A stretch of DNA of 64,000 bases from Chalciporus piperatus (GCA_038093975.1 JBBPTG010000019.1:124001-188000), one strand, 5' to 3'. Counted from the stretch's first letter, positions 34,545 through 45,139 are shown. The notes: generated from the sequence alone by a model not told the origin. A program made the numbers and translations.

Positions 34545-35274
34545 CTACGCCAATCGTCTCTTCTTCTTGCTAACATTCAACGCTTTGGAATCACTTTTTC
34601 GACCACGCTTCCCACGGGATTTCGCGGTAGCGGACGACGCATCGAAAGACGACTCTGATACTGAAGGGGTGGTGACCGTTTGGTGAGAAAGGGAAGCAAG
34701 CATGTGGTTGAACGCCCGTTCCACTTCCTGTAAGATTTCGAACAGCTCCGCGTGACGCCGATGCGGAACTCGAAAAACCCTCGTCTGCCATGCTAAACCG
34801 ATAACGAGCAAGGTGATACCGTTTTGCCCTCCTCGCAAGAGTTGAGACCAGTCTGTGCGAGACACTGATGACACTTCGCGGGATGGCGACAGTAAATGTT
34901 TCCACCAGTTCCGAAACTGGTCCGCAAAGGACGATAGCTTCAGACCCATGAGGAAGTTGTCCGTATGAGGACGATGAAGTCTCATCCATCGTTTGTAAAC
35001 TTCAGGTCGTTTAACTGTGGATAACTTGTGCGATGTTTCCTGATATGCCAACGGAGACGTGAGTACACGACTTCTCCAAAATTCGAACACTTACCCTGCC
35101 ATCCGGATCAGGAAAACCCATGCGTTCCTGAATACAGATCCACAACCGAATAACACGATTGAAGGTCAAGCCACCTGCGACGCTGAGCACAAATTCAAGA
35201 TCTTTCTTAAACCACTCCGCAGCGCATGCTTTGACGACTGCCTGACGTTCCTTTTTTTTTTTTTTTTTTTTTTT

Positions 35275-35839
35275 AATCCATTAGTGTCCCGTTGGGGTAT
35301 TACTACCCTATGTAGGACAATACAAAGAGCTAGGTACAATTGGGGGCACCCGTGCCCCCGGCCGCGTCTCCGACCGCGTGAATGCCCCAACGAGCGAGCC
35401 CAGGGCTCCCCATTGGTCCCTCCGTTCCCGCCAGAGGTTTTAGACACGCCGGCCTTCCAGTCAGCGGTGTCCTTTTTGATACCTGGAGTGTTGTGGTGAC
35501 GGTGCTGGCGCTGCATGGCTAGACATGTGCTCGGGCCACCGAAGTGGCCGAACACGGATGGGAATAGGAGAGCGGAAAGAAGATAAAATCTAGGAGAAGA
35601 GAGGGATTAGCGATTATCAGGGTGAGATGAGTCCTTGTATATGTAAAGTCTGATTTAGAACCATTCTTCATGTCTTCGTTCTGCGAGTGAGGTCCTGATT
35701 GTCATTCTACAACCCCTGTCTCCTCCTCCGACTTGCCCCCCAGAGCGACCCTTGGCCGAGTCCCAGCCGTTGAACGAGTGCGATGATAGTGAGTGAGGGG
35801 ATTACGAGTATAGCTATGGTGAGATGGCGAAAATGTTCA
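35275..35839 (-). other. LINE 3' untranslated region
   Basis: Non-coding stretch between the ORF2 stop and the poly(A) tail. Confidence 0.7.
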
Positions 35840-37129
35840 TTAGGGTGTAGTAGGTCTAGGTGTTGGCTTGAGACGTTTTGACGCCTCGACGAATTCAAGG
35901 AAGGTGGGTACTGCACGAGGGTCTGCTAGGAGAAATGGAATCATGCTGGCTTTTCTACGCAAGATCAATGTCAGCCTGTATCTCTCCTGGGCGTATTTTG
36001 GGCACTCAAGGATGTAATGTTTGACGCTTTCTTTTTTGTCCTCGCAGTGAGCGCAGTATGGGGTGTCGGCACGTTTTATGCGATGTAGATATGCGTTGAG
36101 CGGGCAGTGATTGGTGCGTAGCCATATAAGCTGGGAGGTTTCCTTTCTGTCTAGTGACCCCGCGAGGGAGAGGAAAGCGCCTGACAGAAGCTTGGCATCG
36201 ATCAATGTGAGGTGCGCATGGCGGGGAGACTTTGCCCATGTACGGGCCCATCGCTCTTTCTCGGTTTTCTTTTGGGCCTGGGCTATAGCGGAAATGCTGC
36301 GTGGCAGGGGGCCGCCCCGTAGGTATATGGGTAGGCGTTCTTTTGCACTCGTCTTATTAGCGTCCTTGGCGACCACCTTCGCTTCTTCGTCGGCTCGTTC
36401 GTTACCCTCGACTCCTTCATGACTTGCTACCCATCTGACCTTTATGTCGCGCCGCTTGAGTGTGTGTTCCTTTCGGACTAGTTTGAGCGTTCTAACGAAG
36501 TGGTCGATCAGGTAGTGTCCTGGCTTAGTGGCAAATACATCACCAGATTTGATGGCGGCCTGGTTATCCACGAAGATGTTGATCGGAGTGGTTAGCTCCA
36601 TCTCCATGGACAGCAGGTGGGCCGCCATCGTCAGTCCGACCGCTTCTGCTTCATACACTGTATGCTCCTCTTGCGTGCCCAGATGATATCGAAGGATTTT
36701 GGGGTTGCGTTGTCCAACGTATAGCACTGCCGCGGCTCCGATGTTCCCGTCTACGCCCGATCCATCTGAGTAGACCCTTGTTCCCTCATGTATTCGATCA
36801 TGTTCACGGATTGAGTCCTCTTTTGATGTTGCAATACGCACAGTGATAGGGCTGATTTCGTCGGGTCTCCTGCGTGCCGGGTGAATCGTTTCGATATTCG
36901 CTGGAGTTATCCCAAAAGCGCGGGACAGATAGTGTAGGGATGAGCGGTGGTGGCGTACGAAGGTCTTTGAGGCCCGTTTAAATTTCGGGTGAACGGGATG
37001 CGTGGGTGGGGTGGCTGCTATACGAAGGGCAGCTCTGTGGCACAGGTTCTGGATACGCTGGGAGATGGGCATGAGTCTGGCGTGGGCTTCTAGTGCGCTG
37101 ACGTTCCTTGGCACTGAGAGGTTTATCAT
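35840..37129 (-). CDS. LINE ORF2 C-terminal fragment: RNase H and zinc knuckle
   Basis: 429 codons without a stop. RNase H residues are visible as VYSDGSGVDG, YEAEAVGLTMA, NIFVDNQAAIKSG and SHEGVEGNERAD. A C-terminal knuckle, YCAHCEDKKESVKHYILEC (CX2CX8HX4C), is typical of Tad1/I-type fungal LINEs. Reverse transcriptase and endonuclease regions are absent because of 5' truncation, so the element cannot move by itself. The first ATG lies at the truncation point and is not a true start. Confidence 0.85.
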   Translation of the reverse strand: MINLSVPRNVSALEAHARLMPISQRIQNLCHRAALRIAATPPTHPVHPKFKRASKTFVRHHRSSLHYLSRAFGITPANIETIHPARRRPDEISPITVRIATSKEDSIREHDRIHEGTRVYSDGSGVDGNIGAAAVLYVGQRNPKILRYHLGTQEEHTVYEAEAVGLTMAAHLLSMEMELTTPINIFVDNQAAIKSGDVFATKPGHYLIDHFVRTLKLVRKEHTLKRRDIKVRWVASHEGVEGNERADEEAKVVAKDANKTSAKERLPIYLRGGPLPRSISAIAQAQKKTEKERWARTWAKSPRHAHLTLIDAKLLSGAFLSLAGSLDRKETSQLIWLRTNHCPLNAYLHRIKRADTPYCAHCEDKKESVKHYILECPKYAQERYRLTLILRRKASMIPFLLADPRAVPTFLEFVEASKRLKPTPRPTTP

Positions 37130-37293
37130 CTAACGACTGAAGAATGTTCCTGAATGACTCCGAATCAGTAACTTTACAAGACAGTTTAGAAAGATTTCGT
37201 ACGATTCTGATTGTAGCGTCTCACGCGATTCCGCCTGGTGAGGTATCGCTTCGGGTGAAGCACTTGCCCGCTTCGAACTTTGAAAACGATCAA

Positions 37294-37501
37294 GTATCTT
37301 TGACGTCGAAAAGTATCATTGACTTACGATAAAGATCCGTTCTCGCTTTCCAAGCCATCCTGATCGCTATCCTCGAGCGATAGCACGAATTGAGCTGGAA
37401 GTATCTTACAGGTCGAAAAGTATTCGCGACTTACGGCATAGATCCGGTGTCGCTTTCCAAGACGTCCTCACGGCTATCATCCAACGCTGCAATTGGAGGA
37501 A
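37294..37501 (-). repeat. Two tandem exon-intron units of about 107 bp
   Basis: 37294-37400 and 37401-37501 are similar throughout. Each encodes on the minus strand an acidic exon end (EDSDQDGLESENGSLS and DDSREDVLESDTGSMP) followed by a GTAAGT donor and a short intron. Confidence 0.65.
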
Positions 37502-37757
37502 GCGAGCTTGACCTCGATTCCTTACGGGAGGAAGCAATAGAGCTGTCAGAGCGTAACGCCTTGACGATTGCAGACCGCAACGCCGGAGAACGTTTCGCCG
37601 AACGCAAACCCTCCAAGGCCGTGCTTGCCGATGACGCCTGGACGCCCTTGAACCGAACGGAATCAGACCGTGGTTGAGCACTGCCGATAAGATCTTCCTC
37701 CCGAGTTTGGACTCCTCGAGTAGCAAACGAACGTTTGGGTGGACGGACGACGCTCAT

Positions 37758-38426
37758 GATGGCAGGTAGGAATGGAAGTCAAGAGAGAGATGCTGAGTCC
37801 GTCACGTCGAAGAACGATGATTATCTATACAAATCGTAGATTGCAATCACTTAAACATTTTCGAGGCGCAAAGTATGGATAAGGTAAAGAAGGTAGGATC
37901 ATTGTACATGTGCCGATGACATTCAGGAGGAACGTGTGAAAGGCTGTAACTCCTATCCATGGATTTTCCTTTCGTCTTCTCTCGGCATCCCTGTCGCTGC
38001 GATCAAACACGCCTCCGAAGCGCAATCACAGAGGAACTTATGTGCCGAATCTGGTTCCATTCCCATGTCCCGATTTACTAACTCTCTCCCTAGTCAGTGC
38101 GGAAACGTATGATGATCCGACACATATATCCGCTCCGAAGCCTCATCCTTGCTCCCCTATTCCAAACATGGATAAGGCAGTCACAGGCCGAGACGAAAGC
38201 CAACCTATTGCGGCACCACAAAGGGGAGCATCTCCGTTGAAGTCACAGAAGCGATATTGCCGGTGACCACATTTTGAGCGTAACACAGACTGCCTCGGAG
38301 GCCCACTGTTTCATCTCAGGTAAGTGACGATACCATGCGTTGATCGTAAACCTGTCTCGCTACGGTTGCACCACAGCAGGTAATCATGACGAAGTCTTAC
38401 GTTCGCCGTACGCCAGTTCATCGGTC
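37758..38426. other. Spacer between gene cluster and Helitron helicase
   Basis: One small plus frame (38042-38266) has no recognised motif. If the Helitron 3' terminus lies outside the 165-bp repeats it should be here, but I could not identify a CTRR end with hairpin. Confidence 0.4.
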
Positions 38427-38910
38427 GGTGTCGGGTGAAGTGCCTCAGCGGTATCTCGACGGTCGCGGCCGTGAATGGTAATGGAGTGAGTAGCTCCGAG
38501 CGTGTGATTTGGAAGACAGATACTTTTCAATGTCGAGCTCAAGTTTGAAACCTAACCTTTGTAACTCTGTCCAATTCAGCTATATTCGGTTGGTGTCGGG
38601 TGAAGTGCCTCAGCGGTATCTCGACGGTCGCGGCCGTGAATGGTAACGGAGTGAGTAGCTCCGAGCGTGTGATTTGGAAGACAGATACTTTTCAATGTCG
38701 AGCTCAAGTTTGAAACCTAACCTTTGTAACTCTGTCCAATTCAGCCATATTCGGTTGGTGTCGGGTGAAGTGCCTCAGCGGTATCTCGACGGTCGCGGCC
38801 GTGAATGGTGACGGAGTGAGTAGCTCCGAGCGTGTGATTTGGAAGACAGATACTTTTCAATGTCGAGCTCGAGTTTGAAACTTAACCTTTGTAACTCTGT
38901 CCAATTCAGC
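38427..38910 (-). repeat. Three 165-bp tandem repeats overlapping the helicase 3' end
   Basis: Units start at 38427, 38592 and 38757 with nearly identical sequence; the third is slightly shorter. Each contains a short GC palindrome-like core (ACGGTCGCGGCCGT). The last unit encodes the final 17 or so codons of the helicase ORF (AELDRVTKVKFQTRARH), so the coding end has been duplicated outwards. Confidence 0.9.
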
Positions 38911-41900
38911 TAACCGCGCCATTTCGATCCGAAATTCCTCAGGTAATCGTTGATAAATCTTTCCTGCAGGGAACCAACGTAGTACAGCTAACGCGGAAAG
39001 CTGTGTTGCACGCGAGAGCATAACATACGCGCTCTGGAGACTACGACAGCTCGCGAGATCTACAACGACACCCGTCAATGACCTTCCCTGACACTTGTAG
39101 TCAGTGAAAGCATATGCAGGTAAGAGTGGCAACTGGTATCTATGGATGGCGAACGAACCATTCAAAGCATCCACATATTTGAATGTACCCCTAACGGGAA
39201 AAATAGGTACGAGATCGGGATCATCTGGAACTACGCCGATATTACAATCTTTAATGCGAACATAGGCACAATCTGCGTATCTGTTTCCATGTGGGTCAAG
39301 TGAATATTGGACACGTTCAAGAACACCTTGCATTCCATTCACCACTGAATGTTGGATTGCGACATTTTCAGTCACAACCACTTCCATACCATCGAAAAGC
39401 GGTAGCAGCCCAATACTGTCATCAGTTTTGCTTGTATCGAGGGTCCATAGAACCTTCTGTAATCGAATAGGTAAAGTATTCTTTTGATAGGTATCTCGAG
39501 AACAGTACAGGCTCAGTGTAACATTGCGGGCCTTGGCAATGGCTCTCGCCTTACGAAAATTAATAGCATCTCTTACGACCTTCTGCGCAACGACGACAGG
39601 TGCCATACTAAAAAGTGATAGCTCGTTGGGACTGCTTGCCTGCAGGTTTTGTAACGTACGGGTACACAATACATCGTAATCAGACTCAGCATAGTTATCT
39701 CCAACGCCACGTTGAATGGCTGTCTTTGGCGAGAACCCGTCCCAAGCCTCACCTATTCGTACACGATCAAGTAAGTTTACAAACGGAGGATCAACTTGCG
39801 CTCTTATATTTTTCTGTAAGATAACGACTGTATCGATCTGTGACCAAATGTGAGCACCATGGAGGGCATCTTGACCGACGCTCATTTCCGCCACGTTCGG
39901 TCTTAGCCGACCAACCAACTGATGACTAAACAGAGCGTATTCAGCTACGGGTTTGAGTTGAGCAATGTCGCCGGTACATATTGTGTTCACGCCGCCGAAA
40001 GGCTTCTGCGCAGCAACAGGGTCAGCACTTTTGGCAAGACAGAGGCGACGTGAGACATCTGCCAGTAGTCGTGCTGATACAAGCGAGATCTCGTCGATAA
40101 TCAAATATGTAACATCTTTCCATATGATTTCCAGCTCGCCTTGCTTGACTGAACCCCTTCCATTAGGAAGGAAAGTTAAAGAATGGATAGTATTTCCTCG
40201 GATCAGAACAGCTGCACAACCGGTTGGTGCTGTGACTTTAAGCTTGTGCGCAGAATCTGCTCGACCAAAAAGATTCCGTATAGCATTTATGACGTGGCTC
40301 TTGCCCGTGCCGCCACTCCCTGCGATGTGCATCAACAATTGGTCAAGGGATCCAGTGAGAAAATGATCTCCGACGATACGAAAGGCTCGCTCCTGTTCCT
40401 CATTTTCATCTAACGCAAACTCGATTATTACCTCGTGGAGCGATATTTCATTGTTTGCTGACTGAAGCGCTAAACGATCCTGCTGAGTAGCGTCCGTACG
40501 TCCTTGGCCCACATTCAATGATTGCACCGTGGTGGTGGGTTCCACCTCCGTTCTGGAACGATTGACCGGTCTAGAGTGCTGATCATTTTGACCTTCGTCA
40601 TTTGCAGGTCGTTTCCGCTTACGAATAAGCGTCATTGCAGCTTTGAAGATCTTCAACTGAATCCCATCATCTTCTGTCAATACAGACGACACATCGAGAG
40701 ACGACGATTCCGAAAAAGATCCGCAATCGAAGTTGAACATGTTGGCTCGTTCCAGAACGTGAATGACCTCCTCAGTAGAGGAAGCAATGGGTAACGCATC
40801 CGTACCCCCCAACAAACCCTCCGTAAGATTATCATTATCTATCTCGTCACTTGCGACGTTTGACAATGAGGTCTCGAGCGTACCTAGGTCGTGACCGTCA
40901 ACAATGGCGCTGGGATCAACCGCCAAAGTGCCTAAAGTACGTCTCATTCGCTCCGCACTTGCGGAATCACGGGCATCCTTACACTCGTTTTCTACACCCA
41001 AGTTGGAAATCACCTCCCTGTCTCCCTCGTGGAAAGTAAACGAGTCGAAAGCGGCAATCCAGGATTCTCCGTCAGATCTGAGATCAAGCAATCGTCTCCA
41101 AGGTTTAAATAACACTAACATCGTTCGACACCAAGGAGTTTCCAATGGACCGCCAGGCGGCCTACTCAATATTCTTTTCGCCACAAGAACAACGACGCGA
41201 AGATCTGACCTAACTCGCAGCATCAACGTTTCTCGTTTTGGGTGAGCTGCAGTAAATTCACCACGTTCGTTAGGGACCCTTCCTCGTCTGTTCTCCGCTG
41301 GTTCGTCATCACTGTTTCCCAGACGACGTTTTTCTTCGGAAACGTAAATTTTTTCAGTTCCTTCCATGAAGCGCCATAAGGACATTGAATCAAAAGTGCC
41401 AGATTCGGGACGACACAAGTAATCTGTCAGTACGTCGTCTTCAACCAATTCTCCGTGATCTAATGTAAAAGTGACGTCTTCGCGCTCTGTTGAAGGTACG
41501 TGCTCCTCATTTTCAACCTCAACGATCTCGTCGCGAGGTCGGATGTAGTCTTCGATGCGTCTCCAGTTTAGAGTGACGAACGTATGACTTTTGTAATGGT
41601 CCCCCCCACCTACCATGTATGCCATAACTTGCTGGTGAGACAATTCTTGCCTTGCCATCAGCGCATTCAGTGATTTGACGAACAGACTTTTGTCTTTGGC
41701 ACGAGAGTCGAAAACGGCGGAGTCGAAGTGGACCGTTTCATTACGACGAACTGCATACTTCACAGCGTCCAACCCCGCATGCACAGTCATACTGCTCTTG
41801 GTAATGTAATCCGTAATGTAATAGACTAGAGCTTTCGCATCAGGACCGGAACCGATAAACTTAATATCCATGTTACATTGTAACAAGAACATCATCAAAT

Positions 41901-44900
41901 CATTGTAATTGTTAATCCAGGGATGCAGCCGACGCAAGGAAATAGCAAACGTCACTGGATCTACTTCCGTAACCTCTCGTGTGTCCCCATCCATCCGCAT
42001 CCTACAATGGGCGTCATCGCGTGGCTCGCCAGGCTGCAGATATTTCCAACAAGTGTCTGAATGTACATGCCAGTTGCAGTACTCTACCAGTCGCTTGACA
42101 AACCCTTGGTACGCAGTCCTGAACTCTTCGCGTGTCAACGATGCCAACTGTGGAGGTTGCTCCAAACATGGATCATAGTCGTTATCTGACCTCGAAGGAC
42201 GGGTGGCTTCCGACACCGATTGCACTGCCGTCTGTCCGGGAAGTTCACACTTAACAAGCGACTCTACCCACCGAATAACATCTTGCTTGAAACCCTCATC
42301 ACTTGACATTCGATCCTTCAAAGCCTGTGGATTAGGCGAACCCTTCAACCACAGCAAAATATGGCAATGTAAGGAACCTCTTCCTTGAGCCTCGACCATG
42401 CCATAATGTGCGATGCATTTACCAAACAGCCCAGGACGTGAGTCACCGACTCGTACGATCGATCCCAAGAAATGACTGATTATCGTATCGAAAAACTGAG
42501 CAGCCAGTGCAGGATTGCTGGCGACGAAAATCGCGCGTTCGGTACTGGACATAGATCTCCAACGAACAGCGTCTATGTCTTTCAGTCCACCCAGCAAAGG
42601 GTTTGCTATGTCGTAAGGGTTGATAGTAAGAAACAACGCGGGGGTGCCAAACTTCCGTACCAAAGCCCAAATTTCGTTACGCCGATTCTGTTTGTATCCC
42701 GAAGTTCCTTTGCTATGTCGTGTAAAGACTTGCAATTTATTCAGTACCTTCATAGCCTTTTTTTGGATGTCGGTAGCAGGAGTGAAATGTGGATTGGTTT
42801 CCCAAACACGAAGAAGGTCTGTTAACGCAGGTGCGATCTCGTACAACATCTTACCGATACTATACTGTTCTGACGCACCCACTCGAAAAGACAACGAACG
42901 ATTAAGCTCTCGTCGTTGAATAATGTTCCAGCAAACATACGCAAACGTTGGGTCCGTCTGAAACGGTGAGTTGTCTTGCAACAACAAATTTTTAACCTGA
43001 CGAGGAAATGTTAATCGATTTTCTGGAAGTCTATTAGGGTCATTGAAACTCCCGATACCAAAAGGGTCTAGGTGAGGAAACAACCAAGACAGCAAAGCCG
43101 GATTGTCCTCATTGACGTACCTGCTGCCACTGCGAACCTGGACGAAACGTTTGCCATCCAAGCAACGAGCAAGAGCGGACGCTTTCATCAAACGTAAGTT
43201 CACGGCGGAGTGGTCACCTTCTGTATATCCGACCGAATTAATAAGCAAATCCGCATCATCTGCAACGTCGCCATGTGGAGAATATCCTGTGGAGGCAGAC
43301 GCATCACCCAAGTCTCGCAAAAAACACAACTCAACCGCGACGGGCAAGCCAGATTCTCCTTCCCCTTCGTAGAGAGCGCTGATGTTATTCTGATCAACAG
43401 AAACCTGGCCGTGATACCACGGGTTATTATCAACCAAGAAATTGGCCAATGTACGAACGACTCCCTTGTTAACAAGTACAGGAGCTAACTTTTCGATACT
43501 CTGTTTCGTAACATACGTTTCGGACCCGACAAACAGGGCACACATAGCCTGTGCGATCTCATCAGGACCTGGCGGAATTACATCCCGCAACGTAAGTGTA
43601 TCTTGAGGCAAGACTGCAACATTACCGCGGACAAACCCCTGCGCAACTCGTGCATCAATAAAATGTCGACCACGGTGACTGAACAGATAGCTTATCTTGG
43701 AGGCGCGTGCACGGGACACTAACATCAAATCAAACAGAGACGCTTTTCCGAACGCAACCCTCACATCTTCGGAAAGTTCGTCATATGCGTAATACTGTCC
43801 GTTGGCCAACGCGTCCAGAGGCATTTTCCCGTCGCGCACCAGCGCGTTACGACAAGAAGAACAAATATCCATTGCGGAGAGCTGCCAACGGTCACGCAAC
43901 CCTTTCGGACATAAGATTGCTCGATTGTACAGGTGAAAAGCATACGTGGTCGGGAATGTGATCGGAGGCAACAGATCATTTCGGAGTAACGTAAGGTCAA
44001 CCTCGCCCGCATGAACACTCGTTAGGTCAACAGAAGAGAATCGATGACTGCACACTGCACAAGGTGATCGCTTCTGGTTCTCTGGACTCATACACTGTTG
44101 CCAATCTAGAATAATATCCTCACGTAAGCGTTGGTCAGCGAAAAAAGGGAAATCATCAGGTTCAGGACGACGAGAGGACAGTGGCGGACGAAATTCATAT
44201 GATCGAGGGACAAATGGATAGAATTGTATGCATCCTTCGCGACACGAGTGTACCCGTAACAGGTGCGTAATTTGTTCGATAGTAGAACTGCTCGAACTCG
44301 CAAGTCGATGAGAAAGCAACAAAGAGCGAACTTGGGATTCGGTAGACACAAAGTCATCTAAAAGTTTTGGTAGTGACATAGCAACTCTGATACTCTGGTC
44401 AGTGAAAGAGTCTGCCAGGCTATACTGGCAAAGATATGCTGATGTCACAAAGCCTTGACCACGGTCAATCCACAGCCGAGAGTTCTGCGAGACAACCAAA
44501 CGAAAGGTACACTCCTCGCGAGTGACGGAGTGATGACCTGACGGATTGCGCATCCGCCTTTCTCGAAACTCAAAGAGTAAGTGGTCATGACATGCGGTTG
44601 AACAGCGATGACCTTCCAAAACGGAAGTAAGCTGGGGTTTACGCCAATTACGACTTACTCGAATGTTGTGGCGCGAGGCGATAACATACATACAAGACAT
44701 ACTTACAGCGGGAAAGTGAGAAGTCAAGCAACTTAAAGCAGGAAACCTAACGAGCATAACTGGGCCTGCTGGCCACCTCCTCATCATGGGGATGTCTGAT
44801 TGATTCATCTGGATAAATTCGAAATTTTGACATAGACGACGGACAGAGACAACTGCAGTTGACGGTGAATCTTCATTATCAACCTCGGTGACAGTCCACG

Positions 44901-44916
44901 ACGGATGAACGACCAT
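38857..44916 (-). CDS. Helitron Rep-Pif1 helicase
   Basis: 2019 codons with no stop. In order: an N-terminal extension (the true start may be M180 at 44379, MSLPKLLDDF); a Cys-rich DUF6570-like region (CAVCSHRF, then CSSCRNAL); the Rep/HUH nickase with GRGSLHCHILLWL (HxH near residue 848) and YITDYITK (two tyrosines near 1034); then a Pif1-like SF1B helicase with Walker A GSGGTGKSH (near 1534), DEISL Walker B, and the C-terminal KCQGRSLTGVVVDL motif. Rep nicks and joins the transposon ends, and the helicase unwinds for rolling-circle transposition. Both active sites look intact, so this could be an autonomous copy. The last codons lie within the 165-bp repeat. Confidence 0.95.
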   Translation of the reverse strand: MVVHPSWTVTEVDNEDSPSTAVVSVRRLCQNFEFIQMNQSDIPMMRRWPAGPVMLVRFPALSCLTSHFPAVSMSCMYVIASRHNIRVSRNWRKPQLTSVLEGHRCSTACHDHLLFEFRERRMRNPSGHHSVTREECTFRLVVSQNSRLWIDRGQGFVTSAYLCQYSLADSFTDQSIRVAMSLPKLLDDFVSTESQVRSLLLSHRLASSSSSTIEQITHLLRVHSCREGCIQFYPFVPRSYEFRPPLSSRRPEPDDFPFFADQRLREDIILDWQQCMSPENQKRSPCAVCSHRFSSVDLTSVHAGEVDLTLLRNDLLPPITFPTTYAFHLYNRAILCPKGLRDRWQLSAMDICSSCRNALVRDGKMPLDALANGQYYAYDELSEDVRVAFGKASLFDLMLVSRARASKISYLFSHRGRHFIDARVAQGFVRGNVAVLPQDTLTLRDVIPPGPDEIAQAMCALFVGSETYVTKQSIEKLAPVLVNKGVVRTLANFLVDNNPWYHGQVSVDQNNISALYEGEGESGLPVAVELCFLRDLGDASASTGYSPHGDVADDADLLINSVGYTEGDHSAVNLRLMKASALARCLDGKRFVQVRSGSRYVNEDNPALLSWLFPHLDPFGIGSFNDPNRLPENRLTFPRQVKNLLLQDNSPFQTDPTFAYVCWNIIQRRELNRSLSFRVGASEQYSIGKMLYEIAPALTDLLRVWETNPHFTPATDIQKKAMKVLNKLQVFTRHSKGTSGYKQNRRNEIWALVRKFGTPALFLTINPYDIANPLLGGLKDIDAVRWRSMSSTERAIFVASNPALAAQFFDTIISHFLGSIVRVGDSRPGLFGKCIAHYGMVEAQGRGSLHCHILLWLKGSPNPQALKDRMSSDEGFKQDVIRWVESLVKCELPGQTAVQSVSEATRPSRSDNDYDPCLEQPPQLASLTREEFRTAYQGFVKRLVEYCNWHVHSDTCWKYLQPGEPRDDAHCRMRMDGDTREVTEVDPVTFAISLRRLHPWINNYNDLMMFLLQCNMDIKFIGSGPDAKALVYYITDYITKSSMTVHAGLDAVKYAVRRNETVHFDSAVFDSRAKDKSLFVKSLNALMARQELSHQQVMAYMVGGGDHYKSHTFVTLNWRRIEDYIRPRDEIVEVENEEHVPSTEREDVTFTLDHGELVEDDVLTDYLCRPESGTFDSMSLWRFMEGTEKIYVSEEKRRLGNSDDEPAENRRGRVPNERGEFTAAHPKRETLMLRVRSDLRVVVLVAKRILSRPPGGPLETPWCRTMLVLFKPWRRLLDLRSDGESWIAAFDSFTFHEGDREVISNLGVENECKDARDSASAERMRRTLGTLAVDPSAIVDGHDLGTLETSLSNVASDEIDNDNLTEGLLGGTDALPIASSTEEVIHVLERANMFNFDCGSFSESSSLDVSSVLTEDDGIQLKIFKAAMTLIRKRKRPANDEGQNDQHSRPVNRSRTEVEPTTTVQSLNVGQGRTDATQQDRLALQSANNEISLHEVIIEFALDENEEQERAFRIVGDHFLTGSLDQLLMHIAGSGGTGKSHVINAIRNLFGRADSAHKLKVTAPTGCAAVLIRGNTIHSLTFLPNGRGSVKQGELEIIWKDVTYLIIDEISLVSARLLADVSRRLCLAKSADPVAAQKPFGGVNTICTGDIAQLKPVAEYALFSHQLVGRLRPNVAEMSVGQDALHGAHIWSQIDTVVILQKNIRAQVDPPFVNLLDRVRIGEAWDGFSPKTAIQRGVGDNYAESDYDVLCTRTLQNLQASSPNELSLFSMAPVVVAQKVVRDAINFRKARAIAKARNVTLSLYCSRDTYQKNTLPIRLQKVLWTLDTSKTDDSIGLLPLFDGMEVVVTENVAIQHSVVNGMQGVLERVQYSLDPHGNRYADCAYVRIKDCNIGVVPDDPDLVPIFPVRGTFKYVDALNGSFAIHRYQLPLLPAYAFTDYKCQGRSLTGVVVDLASCRSLQSAYVMLSRATQLSALAVLRWFPAGKIYQRLPEEFRIEMARLAELDRVTKVKFQTRARH

Positions 44917-45139
44917 GTTACGACAGACGGATACGACGTTGGGTTGTCACAAGAAAGACACGACCGAAGGAAAGACGACGGAAAGACAACTGAAAGACGA
45001 CAAGCGAAGGAGGGTGAATCGATAACGGATCGATAGCGGGATGTGATCTCAGTCACAACGTTACTATCCCACGGGCCGTCACGCCAGCATTCATGGAAAA
45101 CAAACCTGGCCCCTCCGGGTCCAGGAACAAAGTTGCGTT

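Larger units (their letters stand above)
35234..37150 (-). mobile_element. 5'-truncated LINE with poly(A) and diverged target duplication
   Basis: A run of 23 T (35252-35274) is the poly(A) tail of a minus-strand element whose truncated 5' end lies at 37132. Flanking 18-bp sequences (35234-35251 and 37133-37150) match at 13 of 18 positions, consistent with an old target-site duplication. The body is 1881 bp and keeps only the C-terminal part of ORF2 and a 3' untranslated region. Confidence 0.85.
34545..37757 (-). pseudogene. Hypothetical spliced gene interrupted by a LINE
   Basis: The start at 37757 (MSVVRPPKRSFATRGVQTRE) leads through Ser- and Asp-rich exons to 37152, where a LINE interrupts the gene. 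It resumes at about 35233 (ERQAVVKACAAEWFKKDLEF) and continues after an intron near 35090. The last exon has FADQFRNWWKHLLSPSRE, DWSQLLRGGQNGITLLV and a basic tail ending KKKRRLA at 34545. The W-rich core (FA..WW..L.P; DW..L..GGxNG) recalls a multicopy uncharacterised basidiomycete family. The insertion lies at the start of an internal exon and would remove or disturb it, so I call the locus broken. The exons themselves show no other stops. Confidence 0.6.
38427..45040 (-). mobile_element. Helitron, boundaries not defined
   Basis: Defined by the Rep-helicase gene and the 3' repeats. I looked for a 5' TC and a 3' hairpin plus CTRR between A and T and could not settle either end. The element could be limited to about 6.6 kb or extend left over some or all of the gene cluster to 27.9 kb. 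Confidence 0.55.

Noticed and set aside
35059..35555. Frames running through the T/A homopolymer
   Set aside because: They read through a LINE poly(A) tail and 3' UTR, giving poly-Phe or poly-Lys, and have no support.
38240..38430. Search for a Helitron 3' end (hairpin plus CTRR before T)
   Set aside because: Several weak candidates such as CTGG after 38420 lack a good hairpin or the following T, so no end is called.
44917..45139. Helitron 5' TC end
   Set aside because: TC dinucleotides after A are too frequent to choose one without other copies.
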